Source: Prorocentrum cordatum (Eukaryota; Sar; Dinophyceae; Prorocentrales; Prorocentraceae). From it: a stretch of DNA of 64,000 nt. Under the pieces are notes generated by a model. That model worked only from the letters and a program-made list of their open reading frames with translations, made no database searches and was not told the DNA's origin. Positions 11,608 to 20,574 of this stretch are shown piece after piece. Location of the stretch: the NCBI GenBank assembly GCA_963575745.1, contig CAUYUJ010012781.1, forward strand, positions 99,215 to 163,214. The letters run 5' to 3'. The position numbers and the translations under genes were made by a program. Each line of letters starts with the position of its first letter. Positions within the stretch are counted from its first letter, which is position 1.

Positions 11608-11840
11608 TGCTGCCCGGCGCGCTGGCCCCGCGGCCGCGCCCGGCGCCGCTCGCCGACGTGCCGGGCGCGCCCCCGCGCGGCGCGCGCGCCGCCGCCTCGG
11701 CGGCGCGCGCCGTGCGCGCGCCGCGCGGCGAGCGCCGGGGGCCAGCGCCCTGCTCGCCGCGGCGGGCGCGGCGGGCGGCCGGCTGGCCGGCGCGGGGCGG
11801 CGGCGCGCGCAGAGGTCGCAGGGAGCGCGCGCCACGGCTC
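11608..11840 (+). other. Candidate upstream exon of the CS-cyclophilin gene (weak)
   Basis: The first ATG (11608) begins an open, Ala/Pro/Arg-rich stretch of about 77 codons, extremely GC-rich, that runs directly into introner-like copy 2. Its composition would suit an organelle-targeting or disordered N-terminus. The gene downstream clearly lacks its first exon, and this is the nearest open block on the right strand. There is no domain or proven donor site. Other reading frames here are also open because of base composition, so this could be non-coding. Confidence 0.2.
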
Positions 11841-12027
11841 GCAAAAAAAAGTGCTCCGCGCGGATGTTTCCTCGGAGCCGCGCTGGGGCCCCCCCCGGCG
11901 GCGCCTCCGGCGCCGCCCTTGGCGCGCTCCGCGCGCCAGGGAGCGGGGTCCAGCGCAGATCCAAGAGAAATCCGCGCCGAGCGCCAAAAGTTTATATTTA
12001 CACTGTTTTTTCCTTTTTTTAACAAAT
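11841..12027 (+). mobile_element. Introner-like palindromic element, copy 2
   Basis: From GTGCTCCGCGCGGATGTTTC the left arm runs into GGGGCCCCCCCCGGCG. The right arm (GGTCCAGCGCAGATCCAAGA, then GCGCCAAAAGTTTATATTTA) is followed by a long T/C tract (TGTTTTTTCCTTTTTTTAA). It lies within the presumed intron upstream of the cyclophilin exon. It is non-coding and shares its layout with copies at 30539, 44157, 49394 and elsewhere. Confidence 0.8.
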
Positions 12028-12029
12028 GT

Positions 12030-12138
12030 CTACTCGCAAACGTCTGGAAAAAGAACGCAAGTTTGCTTCGATGTAATGGGTCGTAGATGCCCCGCGTGGG
12101 ATCCGGGCCATCCGCCAGTAGATCCTCTTGGCGAGTAG
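12030..12138. mobile_element. Short CTACTCGC...GCGAGTAG element
   Basis: The interval starts CTACTCGCAAACGTCTGG and ends TTGGCGAGTAG, giving 8-bp perfect terminal inverted repeats. The same left end lies at 13147 and the same right end, plus the flank TGGAACGCGCT, at about 13849-13869. The open frame of the cyclophilin exon extends leftwards into this repeat, which argues that the apparent upstream codons are not coding. Confidence 0.6.
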
Positions 12139-12196
12139 TGGAACGCGCTCGTCTACCAGGGCACGCCTCCGCGCCGCTGTCGCCGCGGCCGCGCAG

Positions 12197-13033
12197 GGTG
12201 AGGGCAGCAGCTACTGGTGGCGGGGTGGGGACGGCAGAGCCGCCGACATCGTGGTCTACATCCCGATCGGCGACGACGTCACGTCCAAGGACGTGGTGGC
12301 CGACGTCTCGGGGAGGAGCGTGACGCTCGGGGTCCGGGGCCAGGAGCCGGTGGTGGAGGGTGAGCTGTGGAGGGAGGTGGACGAGTTTGAGACAGACTGG
12401 GTCATTGACGTCGAGGATGGGCAGCGGTGCCTGATAGTTACGATGCCGAAAAAGAGGAAGCTCACGGAGTACGAGTACCTCCTGAAAAAGGACGACGTGC
12501 CCGCAGACACCACCGTGACGGACAAGTGCTTCCTCGACGTGTCGATCGGTGGCGAGAAGGTGGGCCGCATCGTGTTGGGACTCTACGGCAACGCCGTGCC
12601 CAAGACGGTGGCAAATTTCAAAGCCTTGTGTACAGGGGAGGCCGGCACAGGGAAGTCAGGCAAGCCCTTGCACTATAAGGGCAGCAAGTTCCACCGCATA
12701 ATCCCGCGATTCATGTGCCAGGGCGGGGACTTCACGGCTGGTGACGGCACTGGCGGCGAATCCATCTACGGAGAGAAATTCGCAGACGAGAGCTTCAAGG
12801 TAAAGCATTCGAAACCAGGCATGTTGAGCATGGCGAACTCTGGCAAAGACACCAACGGCTCCCAGTTTTTCATAACAGTCAAGGAGCAGCCGACCCTGAA
12901 TGGGCGCCACGTCGTGTTCGGCGAAGTCCTGGAGGGCTTCGACGAGGTCGTGACGCCGATGGAGGTCTGCGGCAGCTACAAGGGAGAGGTGAGCAAGGAC
13001 GTCGTCATCGAGGACTGCGGAGTGGTCGACTGA
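12197..13033 (+). CDS. CS-domain/cyclophilin fusion (peptidyl-prolyl isomerase), 3' exon
   Basis: This exon joins an N-terminal CS (p23/NudC-like, Hsp90-co-chaperone-type) domain of about 85 residues to a C-terminal cyclophilin of about 170 residues. The linker carries PKKRK, a candidate nuclear signal. The cyclophilin has [15 protein letters not shown], which holds the catalytic Arg and the Phe/Met/Gln of the active site, then SQFFI and the conserved His of NGRHVVFG. The position of the cyclosporin-contacting Trp (CypA Trp121) is Thr, so weak cyclosporin binding is likely. The [10 protein letters not shown] loop is the common long form. I start at 12197 after a CAG acceptor (12194-12196), because the open frame upstream has no ATG and enters a dispersed repeat. 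Stop is TGA at 13031. The first exon is missing or unresolved. Expected role: protein folding or Hsp90-linked isomerase. Fold assignment is firm; cellular role is inferred. Confidence 0.92.
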   Translation, partial: GEGSSYWWRGGDGRAADIVVYIPIGDDVTSKDVVADVSGRSVTLGVRGQEPVVEGELWREVDEFETDWVIDVEDGQRCLIVTMPKKRKLTEYEYLLKKDDVPADTTVTDKCFLDVSIGGEKVGRIVLGLYGNAVPKTVANFKALCTGEAGTGKSGKPLHYKGSKFHRIIPRFMCQGGDFTAGDGTGGESIYGEKFADESFKVKHSKPGMLSMANSGKDTNGSQFFITVKEQPTLNGRHVVFGEVLEGFDEVVTPMEVCGSYKGEVSKDVVIEDCGVVD

Positions 13034-13146
13034 GGCTCCGCTGCCCCGCCGCGGCGAGGACTCGGCAGATGGCCCGGGGCCGAGGGCGGCAGAGGTCTGC
13101 AGCCTCCGTGGGTATCACCGAGCGCGGTCCACTGTTCGCAAAGTGC

Positions 13147-13857
13147 CTACTCGCAAACGTCCGGAGAACACACGTTCGCCTCGATGTAATTTAATCACGA
13201 TTTACATGGCACCCCGCAGATGCGGATAAGAGTGAGGGGGCGGTGGGGACGTCGGCAGTCTGCGAGACTCTGGAGAAGCCCGCCGCAGGCGCCAAAGTTT
13301 CACAAAATATAACGAGCCCGCTGCAGGCGCCAATTCTTTCTTCAAACCAATGTGGATCGGTCGCGGGTGGGTCGTGGGGTGGGTCGCGGGTGGGTCGCGG
13401 GGTGGGTCGCAAGTGGGTCGCGGGTGGTTCGCGGGTGGGTCGCGGGTGGGTCGCCGGTGTGTCGCGGGGTGGGTCGCGGGTGGGTCGTGGGGTGGGTCGC
13501 GGGTGGATCGCAAGTGGGTCGCGGGTGGGTTCCGGGTGGGTCGCGGGTGGGTCGCGGGTTGGGTCGCGGGGTGGGTCGCGGGGTGGGTCGCGGGGTGGGT
13601 CGCGGGGTGGTCGCGGAGGGGACGACGACAACAAACAACAGCAACAACAACAACAACGCAACAAGCATAATCCAAAGCACGGATTCTCACTTCAGCCACG
13701 CACCCAGGGACAATGAATGACCGTTCGGTCCCTTCATTCTGACGATAAATTACATCGAGGCGAAGGGTGTACTACATGCCCTGGACCAGCCGCGAAGGAT
13801 TTACTGTACCCTTCGCGGCTGATCAAGGCCATTTGCGAGCAGTGACTTGGCGAGTAG
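13147..13857. mobile_element. Longer CTACTCGC-family element carrying a minisatellite
   Basis: The left end (CTACTCGCAAACGTCCGG, then TTCGCCTCGATGTAATTT) is mirrored on the right by AAATTACATCGAGGCGAA at about 13750-13767 and by TTTGCGAGC and GCGAGTAG at the end. Between these nested inverted repeats sits a ~330-bp minisatellite plus (CAA)n. The 109-bp relative at 12030-12138 lacks this cargo. A small hairpin (AGCCGCGAAGG / CCTTCGCGGCT) lies at about 13788-13820. Confidence 0.6.
13365..13665. repeat. GGGTCGCGGGTG minisatellite and (CAA)n
   Basis: About twenty 10-13-bp units of GGTCGCGGGTGG type run to 13620, then GACGACGACAACAAACAACA and (CAA)n. The complementary unit (CCCGCGACCCAC) is found at 33690-33810 and 35000-35225, again beside trinucleotide repeats. 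Confidence 0.9.
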
Positions 13858-14069
13858 TGGAACGCGCTTGCCTGGCGTAAGCAGGGCGCCAGCCAGCGGC
13901 GCCCTTCGACATCCGCCTTCTTGTTTTTTGTTGGGTGCGGCATTCTCGCCAAGGCGAGGCGCCCGCCCTCCCCCCGTCAGGAGAGACACGCCGCCCCGGC
14001 CTCGACGTGAGGGAGGCCGCTGGGGCACGCAGTAAACGAGCGAGACGCCTGCGCCTCGCGGTAGTGCCC

Positions 14070-14830
14070 AGGGCATGCGCCCGACGCCCATTTTGGCACA
14101 CCCCTCAAACGGGTCGTGGCCCCGTAGGGAGATCCACCGAAGGCCACAGTGTCACAGGCCACATGCGCCCGACGTGCATTCTGGCACGGCCCTCACACGG
14201 TTCGTGGCCCTAGAGGGAGCTCCACCGACGGCCCCAGTGGCACAGGCCGCATGCGCCCGATTTCCATGCTGGCACAGCCCTCACACGGTCCCTGGCGCCA
14301 TAGGGAGTTCCACCGAAGGCCTCAGTGGCACAGGCCGCATGCACTTGACGCGCATTATGGCACACCCCTCACACGGTTCGTGGCCCTACGGGAAGCTTCA
14401 CCGAAGGCCCAACATGTGCCCGACGCCCATATTGGCACACCCCTCAAACGGGTCGTGGCCCCATAGAGAGTTCCACCGAAGGCCTTGGTGTCGCAGGCCG
14501 CATGTGCTCGATGCCCATTTGGCACACCCTTCAAACGGTTCGTGGCCCCATGAAGAGTTCCACCGAAGGCCCCAGTGTCACATGCCGCATTCGCCCGACG
14601 TCCCCATTTTGGCACACCCCTCACACGGTCCGTGGCCCCATAGGGAGTTCCACCGAAGGCCCCATTTGAACAGGCCGCATGCGCCCGACGCCCATTGTGG
14701 TACGCTCTTCGCGCGGTGCGTGGCCCCATATGGAGTTCTACCGAATGCTGTACCCACAACGCGGTATTCACAAGTGCGCATGATTGGGTTTTTCGCCAGA
14801 ACAATTTTCATCAACCAGCTCTCTGTTCAA
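14070..14830. repeat. ~85-bp satellite, array 1 (inverted relative to array 2)
   Basis: Eight or nine units contain GGGAGTTCCACCGAAGGCC, a CACAGGCCGCATGCGCC segment and TTGGCACACCCCTCACACGG. The right end (GCGGTATTCACAAG, then GGTTTTTCGCCAGAAC) is the reverse complement of the left end of the array at 26895. The two arrays are therefore the same element in opposite orientation. Long open frames through the array follow from its near-triplet unit length. Confidence 0.85.
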
Positions 14831-14885
14831 GAACGTCCCGTGGCTCTGAGCACATCCTTTCGCTCCGCCAGTCAAACCGCACAGC

Positions 14886-15040
14886 AAACATGAGTAGGTT
14901 TCAAGGGTTACCCTTCCAACCTTCCCCTTCGGCCCATCCTTGGCCGCGTTCGCTGGCCGCGCCCTGCTCGCAAAGTGTCGACATGGCCTTCCAAGGCCCC
15001 TGCATCCTCATCGTGCGCCCTTCTGATACGGGTTGGCTGT
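14886..15040. repeat. Dispersed module R, right part only (copy 3)
   Basis: It starts ACATGAGTAGGTTTCAAGGG and includes CCTTCGGCCCATCCTTGG, GCTCGCAAAGTGTCGACATG and ATCCTCATCGTGCGCCC, matching 10000-10150. The left half of the module is absent. Confidence 0.75.
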
Positions 15041-15139
15041 CGGAACGTTTCGCGGCAGGGACCCCAGGAATGCTGGGGGCGGCGGGTTTTCGCTCAAGCG
15101 GTCCTCTTGACCCCGCCTCCCCCCAGGCACGGGGGGATG

Positions 15140-15440
15140 TAGAGGGGGGGGAGGAGGAACAGGGAGGAGGGGGGAGGAGGAGCAGGGGGGTGGGAGGAGG
15201 AGGAGGAGGAGGAGGAGGAGGAGGAGGAGAAGGATGAGGAGAGGAGGGAGGTGGAGGCGGAGGAGGAGGAGGAGGAGGTTGAGGAGGAGGAGGTGGAGGA
15301 GGAGGAGGTGGAGGAGGGGAGGAGGAGGAGCGGGAGGAGGATGGGGAGGAGGAGGAGGAGGAGGAGGAGGAGGAGGAGGAGGGGGAGAGGAGGAGGAGGA
15401 GGACGAGGAGGAGGAGGAGGAGGAGGGGGAGGACCAGTGT
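15140..15440. repeat. (GGA)n purine tract
   Basis: GGA-period purine sequence with GGT and GAGC interruptions. It is followed directly by module S, copy 2. Confidence 0.9.
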
Positions 15441-16265
15441 AAACCCAAGAGTAATTAACGATGTTGGAATTCATCCTCCCTCGAAGCTCCTTCTTTATAG
15501 GCCCCTACAACGGTTCATTTCCATTGAGGGAACTGCCTCGTGGAAGGCAACCGTTTGAAGATTCTGAAGCATGCCAAAAAATTGCTCCTGGGATTTCAAC
15601 GCCACGGATCAACCTTACTGTTGCGTCTTGACGATCCGGAATCGTGCTTGAACGCCATCTTTAGGATTTCAACACCGCGAGTCAACATAACTGCTGCATT
15701 TGCATGATCCGAAATCCTTCCAAAACACCATTTCTGGTACGTTAATCATGGGAATCCGTGAAGCTCGTGCAAACTTTTATAAACGAATGTGCGCGGCGCT
15801 CAGGCGAGAGCCACATTTCGAAAAGGAACCGGCCTCAATCCGTGAAGATCGTGCAAATTCTGAAAACGAATGTGCGCGGCGCTAAGGCGAGAGCCACATT
15901 TTGAAAATAAACCGCCCTCAATCCGTGAAGCTCGTGCAAATTCTTAACGGATGTGCGCGGAGCTATGGCGAGAGCCACTTGAAAATAAACCGCCCTCAAT
16001 CCGTGAAGCTCGTGCACATGTCTAAAACGAATGTGCGCGGCGCTGAGGCGAGAGCCAACTTTTGAAATCGACCCGCCCTCAATCCGAGCGAATGTGCGCG
16101 GCGCTAGTGCGAGAGACACATTTTGAAAACGACCCGCTCTTAATATGTGAAACTGCTGTTTTTTTTTAGCTTCAGAGTCGCAAGTAGTGCGGAAATCTCA
16201 GGCGAAACGCCTGGCCCGCCCTGAAAACTGGCCTCGGGGTGCGACAGGGAGAAGTTATTTATAAG
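15441..16265. repeat. Dispersed module S, copy 2, with ~83-bp tandem units
   Basis: After ACCAGTGTAAACCCAAGA comes a leader (TCATCCTCCCTCGAAG, TAGGCCCCTACAA). About five units follow, each with AATCCGTGAAGCTCGTGCA, AATGTGCGCGGCGCT and GGCGAGAGCCAC. The end is AGGCGAAACGCCTGGCCCGC next to a (GGA)n tract. It has the same order as at 7900-8440. Confidence 0.8.
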
Positions 16266-16515
16266 GAGAAGGAATGATGGAGGAGGAGGAGGAGGAGGAG
16301 GAGGAGGGGGAGGAGGAGGGGGAGGAGGAGGAGGAGGGGGAGGGGGAGGAGGAGGAAGGAGAGGAGGAGGAGAGGAGGAGGAGGAGGAGAGGAGGAGGAG
16401 GAGGAGGAGGAGGAGGAGGAGGATGAGGGAGGAGGAGGGGGGGGAAGGGGAGGAGAGAGGAGCAGGAGGAGGAGGAGGAGGAAGCAGGAGGAGGAGGAGG
16501 AGGAGGAGGAGGGCC
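16266..16515. repeat. (GGA)n purine tract
   Basis: About 250 bp of GGA-type purine sequence forms the tail of module S, copy 2. Confidence 0.95.
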
Positions 16516-16975
16516 CACGCGCCCTCAGGCGGGCGCCGCGCCCGCCCCCCCCCCCCCCCCCCCCCCCCTGCGGGCGCGGCCCCTGGGGCGCCACCGGCAC
16601 GGCTGGGCCCCGGCGGCGGCGCCCAGAGGCGCCAAGCGACGCCGCCGCCGCAGCGCCGCCGCCGCCGCCGCCGCAGCGCCGCCGCCGCCGCCGCCTTCGC
16701 CGCCGCCGCCGCCGCCGCCCCTCGCCGCCTTCGCCGCCGCTGCCGTCGCGGCGGCGGTCGTCGCCGTCGTTGTCGTCTTCCGGGTCGTCGTCGTCGTCGC
16801 AGTCGTGGTGTTGGCGGTCGTCGCCGTCGCCGCCGTCGTCCTGGTCGTCCTCGCCGTCGTCTGGGTCGTCGCCGCCGTCGCGGTGGTTGGCGATGGTCGC
16901 GGCCGTCTTCTCGGGCATCGTCGTCGTCGCCGTCGTGGTGGTGGCCGTCGTTGTCCACGACGACGCGCGAAGCTC
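16516..16975. repeat. GC-rich block: poly-C, (GCC)n and (GTC)n
   Basis: A run of about 28 C lies at 16539-16567. GCC triplets follow at 16645-16740 and GTC/GCC triplets to 16975. On the minus strand this is (GAC)n leading into a GC-rich block, an arrangement repeated at 36375, 41785, 43840, 48700 and 62450. Confidence 0.85.
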
Positions 16976-17077
16976 CCTTTCGATTTGCGCCTGCATCATG
17001 GGGAGACGTCTGCGCCGGGAGCCCTACTGGACCAGGCGAGGAGGACTGGGACTCCCCAGCAGGACGAGGGCGAGGGC

Positions 17078-17078
<1 letters not shown>

Positions 17079-17147
<69 letters not shown>

Positions 17148-17310
17148 CTGATGCTGATGCTGATGCTGCTGCTGATGATGATGATGATGATGATGATGAT
17201 GAGGAGGAGGAGGAGGAGGAGGAGAAGAACCAGACTAAACCCATGATACGTCAACGATGCTCGTGCTGCAATACACCCTCCCATCCCGAGTCCCCTCTTC
17301 ACGAGTCTTG
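17079..17310. repeat. (GAT)n/(GAG)n tract and module S fragment
   Basis: GAT triplets with GCT interruptions run at 17079-17199 and GAG to 17226. AACCAGACTAAACCCATGA and TGCAATACACCCTCCC, the start of module S, follow. Confidence 0.9.
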
Positions 17311-17655
17311 CAAGTGCTCTTCTCCACTGCGGGGAGCGAGCGACCCCCCCTGCATGACGAGCGCCCAGGCGTCCTGCCACTCAGGCGAGATCCCATTATG
17401 TAGAGGATCCACCCTCCATGCCAGCTGGCACAAACGCAGAGAGCTATGAAGACACAGATCAGGGAGGTGCCCAAGCCCAAGCGCGGCCCCGAGGCGCCCC
17501 GAGCCGCCCTCCGAAGCCAGAGCTGAAAGCTATCCCGAGATGTTGGCTGCACCCGTCTCGCCCCAGCCCCCAGGCACCGCCCCCCCCCCCCCCCTGGGCG
17601 CGCGCTCACGGGCTGGGCGGCCTACTCGGATGCCCCCCCCCCATTCGTAAGAGGC
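17311..17655. other. No gene recognised
   Basis: GC-rich, apparently unique sequence with short frames only. Confidence 0.4.
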
Positions 17656-17659
17656 CGTC

Positions 17660-17992
17660 CCTCTTCCTCTTCCTCCTCCTCATCCTCTTCCTCCTCCTCC
17701 TCCTTTTCCTCCTTCTCCTCCTCCTCCTCCTCCTCCTCAAAGGGAAGCCACCTCAGCAGACTGCCTCTTCTTGAGGTGACGAGTGTGCCCTAGAGCTTGA
17801 AGTAAATATATGTTCACCGTCGAGTTTTAACCTGCTGGCAGAGTTTGGCTTGATGGTGCACACAGTGGGGGGGTCTTCTTCCTCCTCCTCCTCCTCCTCC
17901 TCCTCCGCTTTCTCATCGTCTTCCTCCTCCTCCTCCTCCTCCTCATCCTCCTCCTCCTCCTGCTCCTTCTCCTCCTCCTCCTCTCCTCCTCG
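17660..17992. repeat. (CCT)n pyrimidine tracts
   Basis: Two CCT-type tracts (about 17660-17738 and 17877-17992) flank about 140 bp of unique sequence. Confidence 0.95.
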
Positions 17993-18970
17993 CGCCGCAC
18001 CTCTGTGCGCGCCGCTTTGGAAGCCCCGGGCACCACTCCCCTCGGCCCGCCCTGGCTGGTCTTGCGAGCCGAGGCCCACTGAGGCGACGCGGACCTCCCG
18101 AAACGCCCTGCCTCCGAAGCGACGAGGACTGCCAGACAAGCCCACAGATCTTTCGGAACCACGACGACGAATTCCTGGACCACTCCTAGGGCCTGTCCCA
18201 CCTAGGTTTTTCGAGCAGCGCCCGGCCGTGTCGACGAGGGCCTGCAGAAACGCCCTGAACACTCCGAAGCAACGACCGACCCCTGGAGGCCGCCCAGGGC
18301 CCGTCCGAGCCACTTTTTCGAGCCGTGGCGACGAGGACCTTCTGAAGCCCCCAGAGACCTTCGAAACGACGACGACGGCGACGGCGACGGCGGCGACGAC
18401 TGTGGGCGCCCAAGAGGGGGGGGGGTAAGGGAGTTGGATATCATGGCAGGGGCCATGACACATCCCAACAACTATATCATGTCCGAGGTCTCCCTCTTCT
18501 GTTTTCAGTGCGTCTCTTGCCCACCCCCCAGGGCCGCGCACGTGCCTTGGGCCATGCTTTGTCATGTCGCTGGTTCATCTCCAACCGGAGGTGTGGCCAG
18601 CCGCGGCAAAATGGGACAACGAAGTACATGAACTGATACATTGCGTGTAGCTATTCCTCCCCGCCCTCCCCCCACCATGCCTCCTCATAGTGTGCAGAAG
18701 CCAATCGCGCTCTCTTCTGCCCACGCGTCCCGCCGAATGCTTGGCCTCCCGCTGCCCCTTTGACGCCCCCCTCTTGGTGGACGCCCGGGCACGGCGACGA
18801 GCTAGGACGACGAGCTCCTCGCAGGCCGCGAGGGCCCCTATGCAGGCGGAGGTGGTGCGCGACGTCGTGCCCTGGGGCAGCGCCGCCGCCCTCCGGAGGA
18901 GGGAGCAGGTCCGAGGGGGTCGAGCTCGAGGGGGCGGCCGGGCGATCACATGGTGCAGGGGGTGCAGGGG
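17993..18970. other. No gene recognised
   Basis: Unique GC-rich sequence with one short (GAC/GGC)n run near 18375-18402. Open frames on both strands lack recognisable domains. Confidence 0.45.
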
Positions 18971-18974
18971 TGGG

Positions 18975-19560
18975 AGGAGGGAGGAGGAGGAGGAGGAGGA
19001 GGAGGAGGAGGAGGAGGGCAAGGGGGGGGATGGGGAGGAGCAGGAAGCGGGAGGGCGAGGACGCAGTAGGGAGATGAGAGAGGTCGGAGGAGGAGGGAGG
19101 AGGAGGAGGAGGAGGAGGGAGGAGGGGAGGAGGAGGAGGAGGAGGAGGGGGGAGGAGGATGGAGGAGGAGGAGGAGGAGAGGGAGGTGGAGGAGGGAGGA
19201 GGAGGAGGAGGGAGGAGGAGGATGAGGAGGAGGAGGAGGAGGAGGAGGAGGAGGAGGAGGAGGGGGAGGACGAGGAGGAGGGAGGAGGAGGAGGAGGAGG
19301 AGGAGGATGGAGGAGGAGGGGGAGGGGGAAGAGGGGGAGGAGGAGGAACAGGTGAACGCGAGAGAGGAGGGAGGGGGGAAAAATTACAAGGAGAGGGGGG
19401 TGAGAAGGAGAGGAGAGGAGGAGGAGGAGGAGGAGGAGGAGGAGGAGGAGGAGGGGGAGGAGGAGGAGGATGAGGATGGAGGCGGAGGAGGAGGAGGAGG
19501 AGGAGGAGGAGGGGGAGGAGGACGAAGAGGAGGAGGAGGAGGAGGGGGGTTGAGGGAGGG
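18975..19560. repeat. Long (GGA)n purine tract
   Basis: About 590 bp is nearly all purine on the plus strand, with short interruptions near 19020-19085 and 19345-19405. Confidence 0.95.
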
Positions 19561-19732
19561 AGGGAGGAGCAGGTTCGCGGACCGATGGATCGAGCTTCAA
19601 TTTTTGCTTGTGCCTGCGACCATGAACGTTGTGTAGCACGTCGCGCCGCCCGTTCTGGCCTAATTGCCACGCATCGGCGCCGCACGCTTAGCACATCCCG
19701 CTCACCAGGCATCAGCGTTCCGGGCTTTCCCC

Positions 19733-19952
19733 AGAAAGCACAGCGACGCGCTATCAGCTTGCATTAAGTCGGGCCTGTCCTTCTACAGGAGGAATATTCA
19801 AAAATAGTCATAAAAGTAGTCTGGGGACGATTTGTTGATGTTTGTTTGACCATGTCTGATTTTTTGTTGAACATGGTTTAACTTTCGTCCAAAATCCTGT
19901 AAGGGGACATGCCCGACCTAAAGAAAGCACAGCGACACGCAATCAGCTTGCA
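19733..19952. mobile_element. 158-bp TTAAGTC-family TIR element flanked by 31-bp direct repeats
   Basis: The element (19764-19921) begins TTAAGTCGGGCCTGTCC and ends GGGGACATGCCCGACCTAA, with imperfect terminal inverted repeats. It is flanked immediately by direct repeats of 31 bp (19733-19763 and 19922-19952) that differ at two positions and share AGAAAGCACAGCGAC and ATCAGCTTGCA. The interior is AT-rich and non-coding. The related copy at 53401 has only an 8-bp duplication. Confidence 0.8.
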
Positions 19953-20314
19953 AGGCGTAGCGCGTCGAAGGGGCCGTCGCCGCGACACGCCAGGCAAGAG
20001 TGTCCTCACCGTGAGTGTGTGTTCTTACTTTGTGGGGGGCCTCTGCGGGGGCACCTCGGCACCGCGGCCAGATTCGGTTCAACATCACATTTAAGATGCT
20101 CCCCACAATATTTTCAAGATTCTAGGTTATTCTTAGTGTTTTGTTTTACTTGTCGAGGCTCCATGCTTTCTCTCCCCCTCTCTCTCTCTTTTACCCTCTC
20201 TCTCTCGTTGCGGGCCTCTGCATGGGGCTTCTGATCGCCGAGGCTGGAATCGTTTCGAACTTCTGTTCAAAGCGCACCCCAGGACCGACCAGGGGCGGAT
20301 GGTTTCAAGTAGAG

Positions 20315-20535
20315 ACCGAGGGGGAGGACGACGAGGAGGGCGAGGACGAGGATGAGGACGAGAACGAGGAGGGAGAAGTGAGGAGGAAGGTGGAGGAGGG
20401 GAGGGGGAGGAAGGAAGGCGGACGGAAGAAGGAAGAATACCGGAGGAGAGAGGAGGAGAAGGAGGAGGAGGAGGAGCGAGGAGGAGGAGGAGGAGGAGGA
20501 GGAGGAGGAGGTGGAGGGGGAGGAGCCAGCGGAGA
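20315..20535. repeat. (GGA)/(GAC) purine tract
   Basis: GAGGAC units grade into GGA repeats. A (CT)n-rich patch lies just upstream at 20162-20212. Confidence 0.9.
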
Positions 20536-20574
20536 AATTATTAGCCAGCGTGGACCAACAGTGCGTCCCGGCAT

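Noticed and set aside
12128-12196. Extension of the cyclophilin frame upstream of 12197
   Set aside because: It has no ATG, lies partly in a dispersed repeat with a second copy near 13850, and a CAG acceptor precedes the first CS-domain residues.
13340-13720. Regular short repeats that could be taken for a CRISPR-like array
   Set aside because: Units are 10-13 bp without unique spacers, and the window is eukaryotic nuclear DNA; this is a minisatellite.
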